Shown: piece by piece, positions 24,812 to 32,751 of the stretch
How the letters are laid out: the number at the start of each line of letters is the position of its first letter
Position numbering within the stretch: position 1 is the stretch's first letter
Made by a program: the position numbers and the translations under genes
Source: Solirubrobacterales bacterium
Lineage (GTDB): Bacteria > Actinomycetota > Thermoleophilia > Solirubrobacterales > Solirubrobacteraceae
Length of the DNA stretch: 64,000 nucleotides
Assembly (NCBI GenBank): GCA_027315115.1
Contig: DAHUYQ010000001.1
Span: 17,120 to 81,119, forward strand
Reading direction: 5' to 3'
Notes under the pieces: generated by a model
What the model saw: the letters and a program-made list of their open reading frames with translations, nothing else
Databases searched by the model: none
Told to the model about the DNA's origin: nothing

Positions 24812-25927
24812 TCAGTTGTGCAGGTCGGGATCGATGTGGTCGAGCATCTCGCGCACCTGCGGATCGATCCGCTCCGGCGCGACGCCCGGCGTGCCCGCGG
24901 CCGGCGACGACGTGCCTCCCGAGCCCGGCGCGGCAGCGGCGACCGCAAAGGCGGGGGTCGCCGTGGCCGCCTGCCGCTCCCGGACCGCACGCCGCCTGGC
25001 CAGCAGCGCCGCGAGCGCCACGCTCAGCTCGTAGAGCAGGTAGAGCGGCACTGTCTCCAACACCATCGTCGTCACGTCGCCGGGCAGGATCGCGGCGACC
25101 AGCGCGCAGAACACGAGCGCGTAGCGCCTTCCTTTGCGTAGCTGCCTCGGCGTGAGGATGCCGGCCTGGGTGACGCCCAGCACCGCGACCGGGACCTGGA
25201 AGATCAGGCCCATCGCGATCAGCATCATCGCCGCGAATTTGTAGTAGGAGCTGCCCTGGACCAGGACGTTGAACTCGCCGCTGTTGAAGTTCTGGAAGAA
25301 GTGGACGGCCGCCGGCAGCACGACGAAGTAGCCGAACGCGACCCCGACGACGAACAGGAACGGGACGGCCGCCAGCAGCGGCATCGCCACGCGCCGCTCG
25401 GACGGGCTGAACGCCGGCAGGATGAAGCCGTAGAGCTCGAACAGCAGCACCGGCAGCGAGAGCAGCAGCGCGAAGTAGAGCGTGACCGTGATCGTCGCCG
25501 TGAACGGTTCGCCGAAGCCGATCGTGGTCGGGTTGTAGCCTTCCGGCCTGCTCGGGATGCCGGCGACGCTGGCTTTCAGGGCGGGGATCTGAGCGGCAAG
25601 CTGCGCGCGCGTGGTGGGCGAGACCCCACTACCCGGCTCGCTGAGGATCTTGACGATCGTTTCGGTCTCGTGCGCGACCCTGTGAACCCCCCGCTCGACC
25701 ATCCACGTCTTGCCGTTGGGGCCTTCGCCTCTCTGGACCTGCGTGCGCGTCTGCTGCTCCAGCGGCGTGTTGATGACGTGCAGCAGCGTGCCGTTCTGCC
25801 AGAAGCACAGCCCGAAGGCGACGACGAACGCGAGCCCGGCGACGATCAGGCGAGTGCGCAACTCGTCCAGGTGATCCACGAGGCTCAGTCGATCCTCGTG
25901 GCGGATCATGCGGATTGCAGTAGCCAT
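24812..25927 (-). CDS. tatC: Twin-arginine translocase subunit TatC
   Basis: The 371-aa membrane protein is the signal-recognising core of the Tat export system. Motifs include LSLVDHLDELRTRLI, FGEPFTATITVTLYFALLLSLPVLLFELYGFILPAFSPSERR and the late helices MMLIAMGLIFQVPVAVLGV and AILPGDVTTMVLETVPLYLLYELSV. An unusual insertion of roughly 75 residues, rich in charged and polar residues (about 50-125), sits in the first periplasmic loop, and the C-terminal tail is extended and Ala/Gly-rich. No tatA is visible nearby. A likely client in the window is the Rieske protein, which has a twin-arginine signal. Confidence 0.93.
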   Translation of the reverse strand: MATAIRMIRHEDRLSLVDHLDELRTRLIVAGLAFVVAFGLCFWQNGTLLHVINTPLEQQTRTQVQRGEGPNGKTWMVERGVHRVAHETETIVKILSEPGSGVSPTTRAQLAAQIPALKASVAGIPSRPEGYNPTTIGFGEPFTATITVTLYFALLLSLPVLLFELYGFILPAFSPSERRVAMPLLAAVPFLFVVGVAFGYFVVLPAAVHFFQNFNSGEFNVLVQGSSYYKFAAMMLIAMGLIFQVPVAVLGVTQAGILTPRQLRKGRRYALVFCALVAAILPGDVTTMVLETVPLYLLYELSVALAALLARRRAVRERQAATATPAFAVAAAAPGSGGTSSPAAGTPGVAPERIDPQVREMLDHIDPDLHN

Positions 25928-26079
25928 TCTCGCCGCGGCCCCTCTCCACTCCCAGCGGAGGACGAGGCCCTGTCCAGGTTATCCAAGTCCCGCCAACCCC
26001 GAGGCGGGACGTTCACGGCTCGCCGCCGGCGGCTAAAGCGGCCCGTCCAACCGGTCGATGACGGGGACAGGAAGTCGAT

Positions 26080-26499
26080 ATGCGACCGGAAGAGAGCCAC
26101 AGGATCCATCACCACGTCAGGCTGCCCGACGGCAGGGACATCGAGGTCGTCTACCTCGAGCAGGGCCTGCGCGGCGCCGATGGCGCACCGCAGCCAAGCG
26201 GCCTGGCGCTGCATGTCTGCTTCCACTGCAACAGCGAGCTCGTCCACCCCCTCGACTGGACAGACGAAGGCGGCGGCCACTGGCGTCTGCTGCTGCGCTG
26301 CCCGGAGTGCGAGGCGACCCGCGAGGGCGTCTTCGCCAAAGAGGAGATCGAGCTGATGGAGGAGGAGCTCGACCGCGGCATCGGCTCGCTGCTCAGCGAT
26401 CTGCGCCGGATGACGCACACCAACATGTGCGAGGAGATCGAATTCTTCGTGCGCGCGCTGGAGGCAGACGTGATCGTGCCTTCAGACTTCGGTCGCTGA
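26080..26499 (+). CDS. Zinc-ribbon protein of unknown function
   Basis: 139 aa with two CxxC pairs spaced like a treble-clef or zinc ribbon: HVCFHCNSELVHPLDW and LLLRCPECEATREGVF. The C-terminal half is an acidic helix (EEIELMEEELDRGIGSLLSDLRRMTHTNMCEEIEFFVRALEAD). It is conserved-looking and cytoplasmic. It stands alone between the tatC and polyprenyl synthase genes, which are on the other strand. Function unknown; a nucleic-acid-binding or transcription-related role would fit the fold. Confidence 0.8.
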   Translation: MRPEESHRIHHHVRLPDGRDIEVVYLEQGLRGADGAPQPSGLALHVCFHCNSELVHPLDWTDEGGGHWRLLLRCPECEATREGVFAKEEIELMEEELDRGIGSLLSDLRRMTHTNMCEEIEFFVRALEADVIVPSDFGR

Positions 26500-26545
26500 C
26501 GGGCCGCGCAGCCGCGTCGAGGGCTGCCCCGCCGGTACCTTCCCG

Positions 26546-26562
26546 CCGAGGGATCGCCTCGG
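26546..26562. terminator. Hairpin between convergent genes
   Basis: CCGAGG and CCTCGG separated by 5 bases, 47 bases after the zinc-ribbon gene stop. A direct repeat GGACCGCTCG occurs twice between here and the opposing stop at 26630. Confidence 0.45.
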
Positions 26563-26629
26563 GAGCGCCCGCCCCGGGACCGCTCGGCCCAGCGCCCGCC
26601 CGCCCGGGGACCGCTCGCCCGGGCACGCG

Positions 26630-27709
26630 TCAGCTAAAACGCTCGACGACCGCGTCCGCGACCAGCTCCAGCAGTGCCGAGCGGCCGCCGGGCAGGGACT
26701 CCGGCAGCGCCTGCTTGGCCTGCGCGACGATCTCGAAGGCGTGCTTGCGAGAGTCCTGCAGCGCGCCGGTCGCGGCGATCCGGTCGCACAGGGCCTCGGC
26801 CTCCTGCGCCCCCCGCAGCCTGGAGAGGTCTTCCATCGCGAGCCGCGCGTCGCGCTGGCGGGCGAGGATCAGCGGCAGCGTCACGGTGCCGTCGAGCAGA
26901 TCGGTGCCGCGCGGCTTGCCGGTGCGCTCGACCGGCCCGGAGACGTCGAGCACGTCGTCCAGAAGCTGGAACGCCAGGCCGATGCGGCGGGCGAAGGCGC
27001 CGAGCGCGTCGGCGAGCGTGGCTGAGCCCTCGACGGCGACCAGCGCGCCCAGACGGCAGGCCGCCTCGAACAGCGCCGCCGTCTTTAGCTCGCAGCGCAG
27101 CATGTAGCGCTTCACCGGCACCTCGGCCGCGTAGGCGTCCTCGCGCTGCAGCAGCTCGCCGGCCGCCAGCGAGGAGCTCGCGTCGGAGAGCGCGCGCAGC
27201 TGCAGCACGTCGTCGTTGCGAGCGAGCTCGGCGAAGGCTCGGGAGAACAGCAGGTCGCCGGTGGCGACCGCGACGTCGCGTCCGGCGACCTCGGCCACCG
27301 TGGGGCGCCCGCGGCGAAGCTGCGCTCCGTCGATCACGTCGTCGTGCACGAGGGTCGCCGAGTGGACGAGCTCGACGGCGCCGGCGGCGCGCACCAGCGC
27401 GCTCTCTCCCGCCGGGGCGCCTGGCGGGCCTCCCGCGGATTCGGCCGCCAGCACGACCAGCAGCGGCCTCAGCCGCTTGCCTCCCGCCGCGATCGTCGCG
27501 CGCGCATGGGCGCCGAGCGGCGCTCCCGCCTGAGCGCTGACCTGGCGCAGGTGCTGCTCGATGCTGCCCATGCGCTGCGAGAGCCGCTCGCCGCCGCGCG
27601 CGACGATCGCGGCGAGGCCCTGCGCCGCCGCGCTATCGAGATCTGCCGGCCCCTCGACGTCCAGCGCCGGGACGGCGGCGCCGGCGCTCGATCCCGCGGG
27701 GATCCGCAT
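26630..27709 (-). CDS. Polyprenyl diphosphate synthase
   Basis: The 359-aa trans-isoprenyl diphosphate synthase has both Asp-rich motifs: the first region LVHDDVIDGAQLRRGRPT and the second FQLLDDVLDVSGPVERTGKPRGTDLLDGTVTLP. It condenses isopentenyl diphosphate units into the all-trans side chain. The neighbouring methyltransferase gene (7 bases away) points to menaquinone side-chain synthesis. The chain length is not predicted. About 50 N-terminal residues are extra relative to the family core. Confidence 0.9.
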   Translation of the reverse strand: MRIPAGSSAGAAVPALDVEGPADLDSAAAQGLAAIVARGGERLSQRMGSIEQHLRQVSAQAGAPLGAHARATIAAGGKRLRPLLVVLAAESAGGPPGAPAGESALVRAAGAVELVHSATLVHDDVIDGAQLRRGRPTVAEVAGRDVAVATGDLLFSRAFAELARNDDVLQLRALSDASSSLAAGELLQREDAYAAEVPVKRYMLRCELKTAALFEAACRLGALVAVEGSATLADALGAFARRIGLAFQLLDDVLDVSGPVERTGKPRGTDLLDGTVTLPLILARQRDARLAMEDLSRLRGAQEAEALCDRIAATGALQDSRKHAFEIVAQAKQALPESLPGGRSALLELVADAVVERFS

Positions 27710-27716
27710 CGGCCGG

Positions 27717-28529
27717 CTAGCCCTTCACCGTGCCGGCGTGGATGGCGATGATGCCGCCGGCCGTCAGGATCCACCGCACGTCGTCGAGCCCGGCGGCCTG
27801 CATCTCGGCGGCCAGCGCCGGCGGCGACGGGAAGCGCTTGACGGAGTTGGGCAGGTAGGTGTACGCGTCGGCGATGCTCGCATGATCCCCTACCTCGCCC
27901 GGATGCGCATCTGCCTGGAGCGGCCGCCGCCGTGGGGCCGACTTCGCCAGCCTGCCCGCGAGCCGTCCGAGCCAGGGGACCGCGCGATCGAACCAGAGCC
28001 GGTAGAAGATCGACAGCGGTGGCTTGGTGGGCGTGGTGATCTCCAGCACCACCACTCTGCCACCGGGCCGCACCACGCGCGCCATCTCGGCTATCCCGCG
28101 TTGCAGGTCGCTGAAGTTGCGGGCGCCGAAGCCGACCGTCGCGGCGTCGAAGCTGGCGTCCGCGTAGGGCAGCGCGGTCGCGTCGGCCCACTCGAAGCGC
28201 AGCGCGCCGAGGTCGGCGCGGCTCGCCTTTGCCTGCGCCAGCGCGAGCATCGCCTCGGAGAAGTCGCTGCCGACCACCTGCCCGTCGCCGCCGACGCGCC
28301 GCGCCAACTCCAGGGCCAGGTCTCCGGTGCCGGTGGCCACGTCGAGGACCGTCGCGCCAGGCCCGACCTGGGCCATGTCGGCCGCGCGGGAGCGCCAGCG
28401 GTGGTGGAGCCCCGCGGTCATGACGCTGTTGAGCAGGTCGTAGATGCCGGCGATGCGGTCGAACATCGCGCGCACCTGGCCCGCCTCCATGCGGCCCGCC
28501 GCCGCGGTTGGGTGGTTGGTCGTGGACAT
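27717..28529 (-). CDS. ubiE: Demethylmenaquinone methyltransferase
   Basis: The 270-aa SAM-dependent methyltransferase makes the last step of menaquinone synthesis. It has UbiE/MenG signatures: VRAMFDRIAGIYDLLNSVMTAGLHHRWR, VLDVATGTGDLALELARRVG (SAM site), VGFGARNFSDLQRGIAEMARVVRPGGRVVVLE and the tail ILTAGGIIAIHAGTVKG. The ALAGRLAKSAPRRRPLQADA region is an insertion of some 15-20 residues before the conserved DAYTYLPNSVKRFP. It heads a pair with the polyprenyl synthase and follows the qcr genes. Confidence 0.93.
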   Translation of the reverse strand: MSTTNHPTAAAGRMEAGQVRAMFDRIAGIYDLLNSVMTAGLHHRWRSRAADMAQVGPGATVLDVATGTGDLALELARRVGGDGQVVGSDFSEAMLALAQAKASRADLGALRFEWADATALPYADASFDAATVGFGARNFSDLQRGIAEMARVVRPGGRVVVLEITTPTKPPLSIFYRLWFDRAVPWLGRLAGRLAKSAPRRRPLQADAHPGEVGDHASIADAYTYLPNSVKRFPSPPALAAEMQAAGLDDVRWILTAGGIIAIHAGTVKG

Positions 28530-28603
28530 CCGTGCAGCCTATCCCGCAAGCGCACCAGGCGCCCGGTGACTCACGGACGCCTGCAATGCAAGGACTCGAC
28601 CTG

Positions 28604-29338
28604 TTACTTCAGGTGAGAGAGGAAGAAGACGATGTCTTCGAACTTCTTCGCCGGCAGTCCCTTGAAGGATGGCATCGGCGCGGTCGGATTGACCAGCGTG
28701 CGCGCAATGCCTTCGGCTGGGATCCTCGCCCCGATTTCGGTCAGCGGCGGCCCCGGGCCGGGGTTGCCGTTTTCACCGATTTTGTGGCAGGCCTCGCAGC
28801 CCGTCGAGGCGATCGCCTTCCTGCCGGCTTCGAACTTCGCCACCGCCGCCGGCCCGGCTTTGATCACCGCGTTCGGCGTTTTCCATTCCAGGGCGTATGG
28901 CGAGCCGGCATGAGCGCCGCTCCAGGTCAGGTAGAACATCGCGCCGATCACGAATATGCCCGTGAGCGTCGCGATCGGACGCCGCTCGGGACGCCGCTCG
29001 GGCCCGCGGTCGTAGAACGGCAGCAGGAAGAGCAGGATCATGCAGAGCGTCGGGATGCCGATCGTCGCCAGCGGCACGACGCTCGGCGGCTTGATGACGC
29101 GCAGGAGCTCGAAGAGGAAGAAGAAGTACCACTCGGGGCGAGGCTCGTAGCTGGTGGTCGCCGGGTTGGCCTTCGCGCCGAGCTCCACGCCCAGCGTCAG
29201 CGAGGCGAGGATGATCACCAGCATCACGATGCAGGCCATCAGCGAGTCCTTCGCCACCGCGTAGGGGAAGAAGGGCTTGCCTTCGGACTTCAGGATGCCG
29301 TACTCGCGGAGGTACTCCTCCTTCTGGCGTTGATTCAT
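28604..29338 (-). CDS. qcrC: Menaquinol:cytochrome c reductase, cytochrome b subunit IV fused to cytochrome c
   Basis: The 244-aa protein joins a subunit IV-like part with three membrane helices (SLMACIVMLVIILASLTLGVEL, PEWYFFFLFELLRV...PTLCMILLFLLPFYD, IATLTGIFVIGAMFYLTWSG) to a C-terminal cytochrome c with CEACH heme attachment and Met ligand candidate in TAPMPSFKGL. The same arrangement is known for Bacillus QcrC. Electrons pass from the Rieske centre to this heme. It ends the qcrABC operon; qcrB lies 7 bases upstream. Confidence 0.92.
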   Translation of the reverse strand: MNQRQKEEYLREYGILKSEGKPFFPYAVAKDSLMACIVMLVIILASLTLGVELGAKANPATTSYEPRPEWYFFFLFELLRVIKPPSVVPLATIGIPTLCMILLFLLPFYDRGPERRPERRPIATLTGIFVIGAMFYLTWSGAHAGSPYALEWKTPNAVIKAGPAAVAKFEAGRKAIASTGCEACHKIGENGNPGPGPPLTEIGARIPAEGIARTLVNPTAPMPSFKGLPAKKFEDIVFFLSHLK

Positions 29339-29345
29339 CTCGCCC

Positions 29346-30149
29346 TCACGCCTCTGTCTTCTTGAGCTCTGGGTCTTGTTTGGCTTTGAGCCAAGGCGGC
29401 GCGGTGGTGCCGAGCTTGGCGACCAGGTAGAGATGGGCGCCGATCAGCGCGGCGATCAGGCCGGGGACGAGCATCATGTGGATCGCATAGAAGCGCGAGA
29501 GCGTGGTCGCCCCGAATTCGGGCCCGGCGCGCAGGAAGTCGCTCAGGTACGGCCCGATCAGCGGCCCGGTGCCGTTGATGTTGACGCCCACGATCGTGGC
29601 CCAGTAGGCCCGCTCGTCGAAGGGCAGCAGGTAGCCGGTGAACGACATCGTCATCGTCAGGATCAGCAGCACCACGCCGATCACCCAGTTGAGCTCGCGC
29701 GGGTACTTGTAGGCGCCGAAGAAGAAGGTCCTGCCCATGTGCAGGAAGACCAGCACGACCATCACGCTGGCGCCCCACTTGTGCATGCCGCGGACGAAGG
29801 AGCCGAGGAACACGTCGTTGGTGACGTAGCGGATCGATTCGTAGGCGCCGCCGCTGACGTCCGGCCGGTAGTACATCGCCAGGAAGACGCCCGTGATCGC
29901 CTGGCTGAGGAAGGCGAACATCGTCGCAGAGCCCAGCGTGTAGAACCAGTTGGTGCCCTTGGGCACCTTGCGGAACATCATCCAGCGCACCGCTCCGGAG
30001 AGCGAGGTGCGCTCGTCCACCCAGTTGACGACGCTCGTGCCTGCTTCGGCCGCCGTGTCGAGCGGGGTGAGCTTCCCGTTGCCCTCCTCGGGCCGCTTGG
30101 GCGGGGGCTTGAGCGCGGGCGGGATGGGTGGCGGTGGCAGCTTCGGCAT
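29346..30149 (-). CDS. qcrB: Menaquinol:cytochrome c reductase, cytochrome b6-type subunit
   Basis: The 267-aa short cytochrome b has four main helices and the two heme-binding His pairs (MHKWGASVMVVLVFLHMGRTFFF and RFYAIHMMLVPGLIAALIGAHLYLV), with quinol-site features GYLLPFDERAYWATIV. An N-terminal Pro-rich 35-residue stretch (PKLPPPPIPPALKPPPKRP) is unusual and probably cytoplasmic. Together with qcrA and qcrC it forms the proton-pumping bc complex. Confidence 0.93.
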   Translation of the reverse strand: MPKLPPPPIPPALKPPPKRPEEGNGKLTPLDTAAEAGTSVVNWVDERTSLSGAVRWMMFRKVPKGTNWFYTLGSATMFAFLSQAITGVFLAMYYRPDVSGGAYESIRYVTNDVFLGSFVRGMHKWGASVMVVLVFLHMGRTFFFGAYKYPRELNWVIGVVLLILTMTMSFTGYLLPFDERAYWATIVGVNINGTGPLIGPYLSDFLRAGPEFGATTLSRFYAIHMMLVPGLIAALIGAHLYLVAKLGTTAPPWLKAKQDPELKKTEA

Positions 30150-30167
30150 TCTCGGCGTGCTTTCGGG

Positions 30168-30833
30168 CTAGATCCGAACCGAGGGACGGGACGGATACAG
30201 GTACTGGCCGATGCCGTCGATCGGCTCGCCGGGATCGCGCGGCGAGAAGCGGCGCAGTTCGCTGTTGACGCTGAAGCGGGGACCGATTTCGACCAGGCCC
30301 TCTTTGTTCACGCGCGTGAAGAAGCGGTCCAGCGGGCGGACCGGCGGACCGGCCACGCGCTCGCCGAGCAGGTTGTAGACGCCGCCGTGGCACGGGCAGA
30401 TGAAGCGCTTGGCGGCATCGACCCAGCGCACCGAGCAGCCGAGGTGCGCGCAGCGGCTGGTGATCGCGATGTAGGGCGTGTTCTCGTCGTACTTGTCGGT
30501 GTCGATCTTGTCGTTGTGCTTGCGCACGTAGATCGTCGTGCGGCCGATCTCGCCGATGCCCGGAGTGACGGTCACGTCGACGGGCACGTAGTTGTATTCG
30601 TTGAAGAGGTCCTGCGGGCCGGCGACCTCCCAGCGATGCTCGGTTTCTTTGAAGATCGGCCCGATCGCGAAGGCGAGCGTCGGCAGGACGAAGGACGCGG
30701 CGGCGATCGCGCCGGCCGCGTGGGCGGTGCCGGTCATGAAACGCCGGCGGGTGACGGTCTCGCCCTCGAAGGCGCCTGGGATCAGGCGATCGGCGGTGTA
30801 GCGCGACTGCGGGCTCTTGGGCTGGCTTGCCAT
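30168..30833 (-). CDS. qcrA: Menaquinol:cytochrome c reductase, Rieske iron-sulfur subunit
   Basis: 221 aa from the ATG at 30833; a TTG at 30845 is less likely. A twin-arginine-type signal/anchor (TVTRRRFMTGTAHAAGAIAAASFVLPTLAFA) shows Tat export. The [2Fe-2S] ligands are in CAHLGCSVRW and CPCHGGVYN, with the C-terminal GPPVRPLDRF typical of the fold. First gene of the qcrABC operon. Confidence 0.94.
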   Translation of the reverse strand: MASQPKSPQSRYTADRLIPGAFEGETVTRRRFMTGTAHAAGAIAAASFVLPTLAFAIGPIFKETEHRWEVAGPQDLFNEYNYVPVDVTVTPGIGEIGRTTIYVRKHNDKIDTDKYDENTPYIAITSRCAHLGCSVRWVDAAKRFICPCHGGVYNLLGERVAGPPVRPLDRFFTRVNKEGLVEIGPRFSVNSELRRFSPRDPGEPIDGIGQYLYPSRPSVRI

Positions 30834-30880
30834 GGGCGGGAACAATATCGCCTGGCTCGCGACGGTGGCGCGGAGCGTGC

Positions 30881-31459
30881 TCAGCGAGCGCCAGCGGCAG
30901 CCGCCCGCATGGCCGCCAACGCCTCGGAGGAGCCCTCCCTGGCGAGCTCCTTGGCGCGCTGGTGAGCCGCGGTCGCGCCCCAGCCGATGGCGTAGGCGCC
31001 CGCCGCCCAGACCGCCTCGGCGAGCTCCGGCGCGCCTGCCCCATGGGCCAGCGCGCAGAGCGTGATCACATCCGCCAGCTCGCCGACGGCCGGCACGTCG
31101 CCAAGCCCCACCAGGCGCGCGAGGCCGAGCGCGTAGAGCTGATCGCCGGCCAGCAGCGCGAGGTCGGCTTCGGGCACGCGCAGCAGCCGGGGAGCGCCGT
31201 AGTGGAGCAGGTAGCCCTCGTAGATCGCCTCGACCAGCAGCTCGTACTCGGCGGGATCGGCGCTCGCGCGCGGTCCCGCGGCGGCAAGCTGCGCGGGGCC
31301 CTCCGCGGGGCCCCCCGCCGGCGCCCCGCCTCCGCGGAGCTGCTCGCCGCGCTCGCCGCCCTCCTCGCCCTCCTCGGGGAGCAACGTGGCCATCAGGCCG
31401 CCGCGCTCCCGCAGCAGCGCGGCGAGCCGCGGCAGGACGTCAGACTCGGCGGCGCTCAT
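30881..31459 (-). CDS. Protein of unknown function in the heme operon
   Basis: 192 aa starting at an ATG that overlaps the hemL stop (ATGA). The N-terminal part is charged and Gly/Pro-rich; from about residue 75 it is helical: EYELLVEAIYEGYLLHYGAPRLL, ADLALLAGDQLYALGLARLVGLGDVPAVGELADVITLCALAHGAG and EAVWAAGAYAIGWGATAAHQ. There is no known motif and no signal peptide. Tight coupling to hemL and its place just before qcrA suggest a role in heme supply or cytochrome assembly. This is inference from context. Confidence 0.7.
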   Translation of the reverse strand: MSAAESDVLPRLAALLRERGGLMATLLPEEGEEGGERGEQLRGGGAPAGGPAEGPAQLAAAGPRASADPAEYELLVEAIYEGYLLHYGAPRLLRVPEADLALLAGDQLYALGLARLVGLGDVPAVGELADVITLCALAHGAGAPELAEAVWAAGAYAIGWGATAAHQRAKELAREGSSEALAAMRAAAAGAR

Positions 31460-32751
31460 CGCAGCTCCTCGAATGCCTCGGCGGCGGCCTGCGCGGTGCG
31501 CTGAAGCTGATCGTCGGTGTGCGCCAGCGAGGGGAACCACGCCTCGAACTGCGAGGGCGGCGGATAGACGCCCCTTGCCAGCAGCCCTCTGCACCATGCT
31601 CCGTACGCGGCCAGGTCGCATGCCGCGGCGTCGGCGAAGCTCTGCACCGGGCTCTCGCTGAAGAAGACGGTCAGCAGCCCCGGCACGCTGGCCACCTGCA
31701 CGCGCTCGCGCGCTCCCGCGCTTGCCGCCGCCTGCGCCAGCAGGCTCGCGAGGCGCTCGGTGATGCCGGCAAGCCGCGCGTAGGCCGCCTCGTCGAGCAT
31801 CCTCAGGCTCGCCAGTCCCGCCGCCACCGCCAGCGGGTTGCCCGAGAGCGTGCCCGCCTGGTAGACCTCGCCGGCCGGGGCGAGCATCTCCATCAGCCGC
31901 GCCGGGCCGCCGAGCGCGCCCGCGGGCAGCCCGCCGCCCATCACCTTGCCCATCACCGTGAGGTCGGCGCGCACGCTCAGCAGCTCCTGCGCGCCGCCGC
32001 GCGCGACGCGAAACCCGCTGATCACCTCGTCCAGCACCAGCAGCGCCCCGCTGCGATCGGCGATCTGGCGCAGCGCCTCGATCATCCCCTCCCGTGGCGC
32101 CACCAGGCCCATGTTCGCGGGCAGCGGCTCGGCGATGATCGCCGCGGGCGGATCCGCCTCCACCGCCGCGCTCAGCGCCCGCAGGTCGTTCCAGGGCACG
32201 ATCGTGGTCTCGGCGGCCGCGGCCGCGCTCACGCCGGGGCTGGAGGGTCGCGCGCTGCCGCCGGCGCCGGTCGCCACGCCGGAGCCGGCTTCCGCGAGCA
32301 GGCCGTCGACGTGGCCGTGGTAGGCGCCGGCGAACTTCACGATCCGCGTGCGTCCGGTCGCCGCCCTGGCCAGGCGGATCGCGGTCATGCTCGCCTCGGT
32401 GCCCGAGCTGGTGGTGCGGACCATCTCCACCGAGCCGATGCGATCGGCGATCTCCTCCGCCAGCTCGATCTCGCCCTCGGTCGGCGCGCCGAAGCTGGTC
32501 CCGCGCGCGGCGGCCTGCGAGATCGCCGCCAGCACCCGCGGGTGGGCGTGGCCGTGGATCAGCGGCCCCCAGGAGCAGACGTAGTCGACGTAGCGATTGC
32601 CGTCGACGTCGAGGATCTCCGCTCCCTCTCCACGCTGCAGGAAGATCGGGTCGCGCCCGATCGAGCGCATCGCGCGCACGGGCGAGTTGACGCCACCCGG
32701 AATGCTCTTTGCGGCGCGAGCGTAGAGCTCGCGCGAACGGGCCTCGCTCAC
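31456..32751 (-). CDS. hemL: Glutamate-1-semialdehyde 2,1-aminomutase
   Basis: The 431-aa PLP enzyme makes 5-aminolevulinate in the C5 heme pathway. Signatures: ELYARAAKSIPGGVNSPVRA at the N-terminus, SSGTEASMTAIRLARAATGR, FAGAYHGHVDGLLAEAGSG, LVLDEVISGFRVARGG and the PLP lysine in LTVMGKVMGGGLPAGALGG. The GTG at 32751 overlaps the ahbAB stop (GTGA), giving translational coupling. A longer frame upstream is antisense-like. Confidence 0.95.
   Translation of the reverse strand: MSEARSRELYARAAKSIPGGVNSPVRAMRSIGRDPIFLQRGEGAEILDVDGNRYVDYVCSWGPLIHGHAHPRVLAAISQAAARGTSFGAPTEGEIELAEEIADRIGSVEMVRTTSSGTEASMTAIRLARAATGRTRIVKFAGAYHGHVDGLLAEAGSGVATGAGGSARPSSPGVSAAAAAETTIVPWNDLRALSAAVEADPPAAIIAEPLPANMGLVAPREGMIEALRQIADRSGALLVLDEVISGFRVARGGAQELLSVRADLTVMGKVMGGGLPAGALGGPARLMEMLAPAGEVYQAGTLSGNPLAVAAGLASLRMLDEAAYARLAGITERLASLLAQAAASAGARERVQVASVPGLLTVFFSESPVQSFADAAACDLAAYGAWCRGLLARGVYPPPSQFEAWFPSLAHTDDQLQRTAQAAAEAFEELR

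Noticed and set aside
29335..31044. A 569-codon minus-strand frame over qcrA and qcrB
   Set aside because: Arg/Pro/Ala-rich composition typical of an off-frame shadow in GC-rich DNA; qcrA and qcrB in other frames have full motifs.
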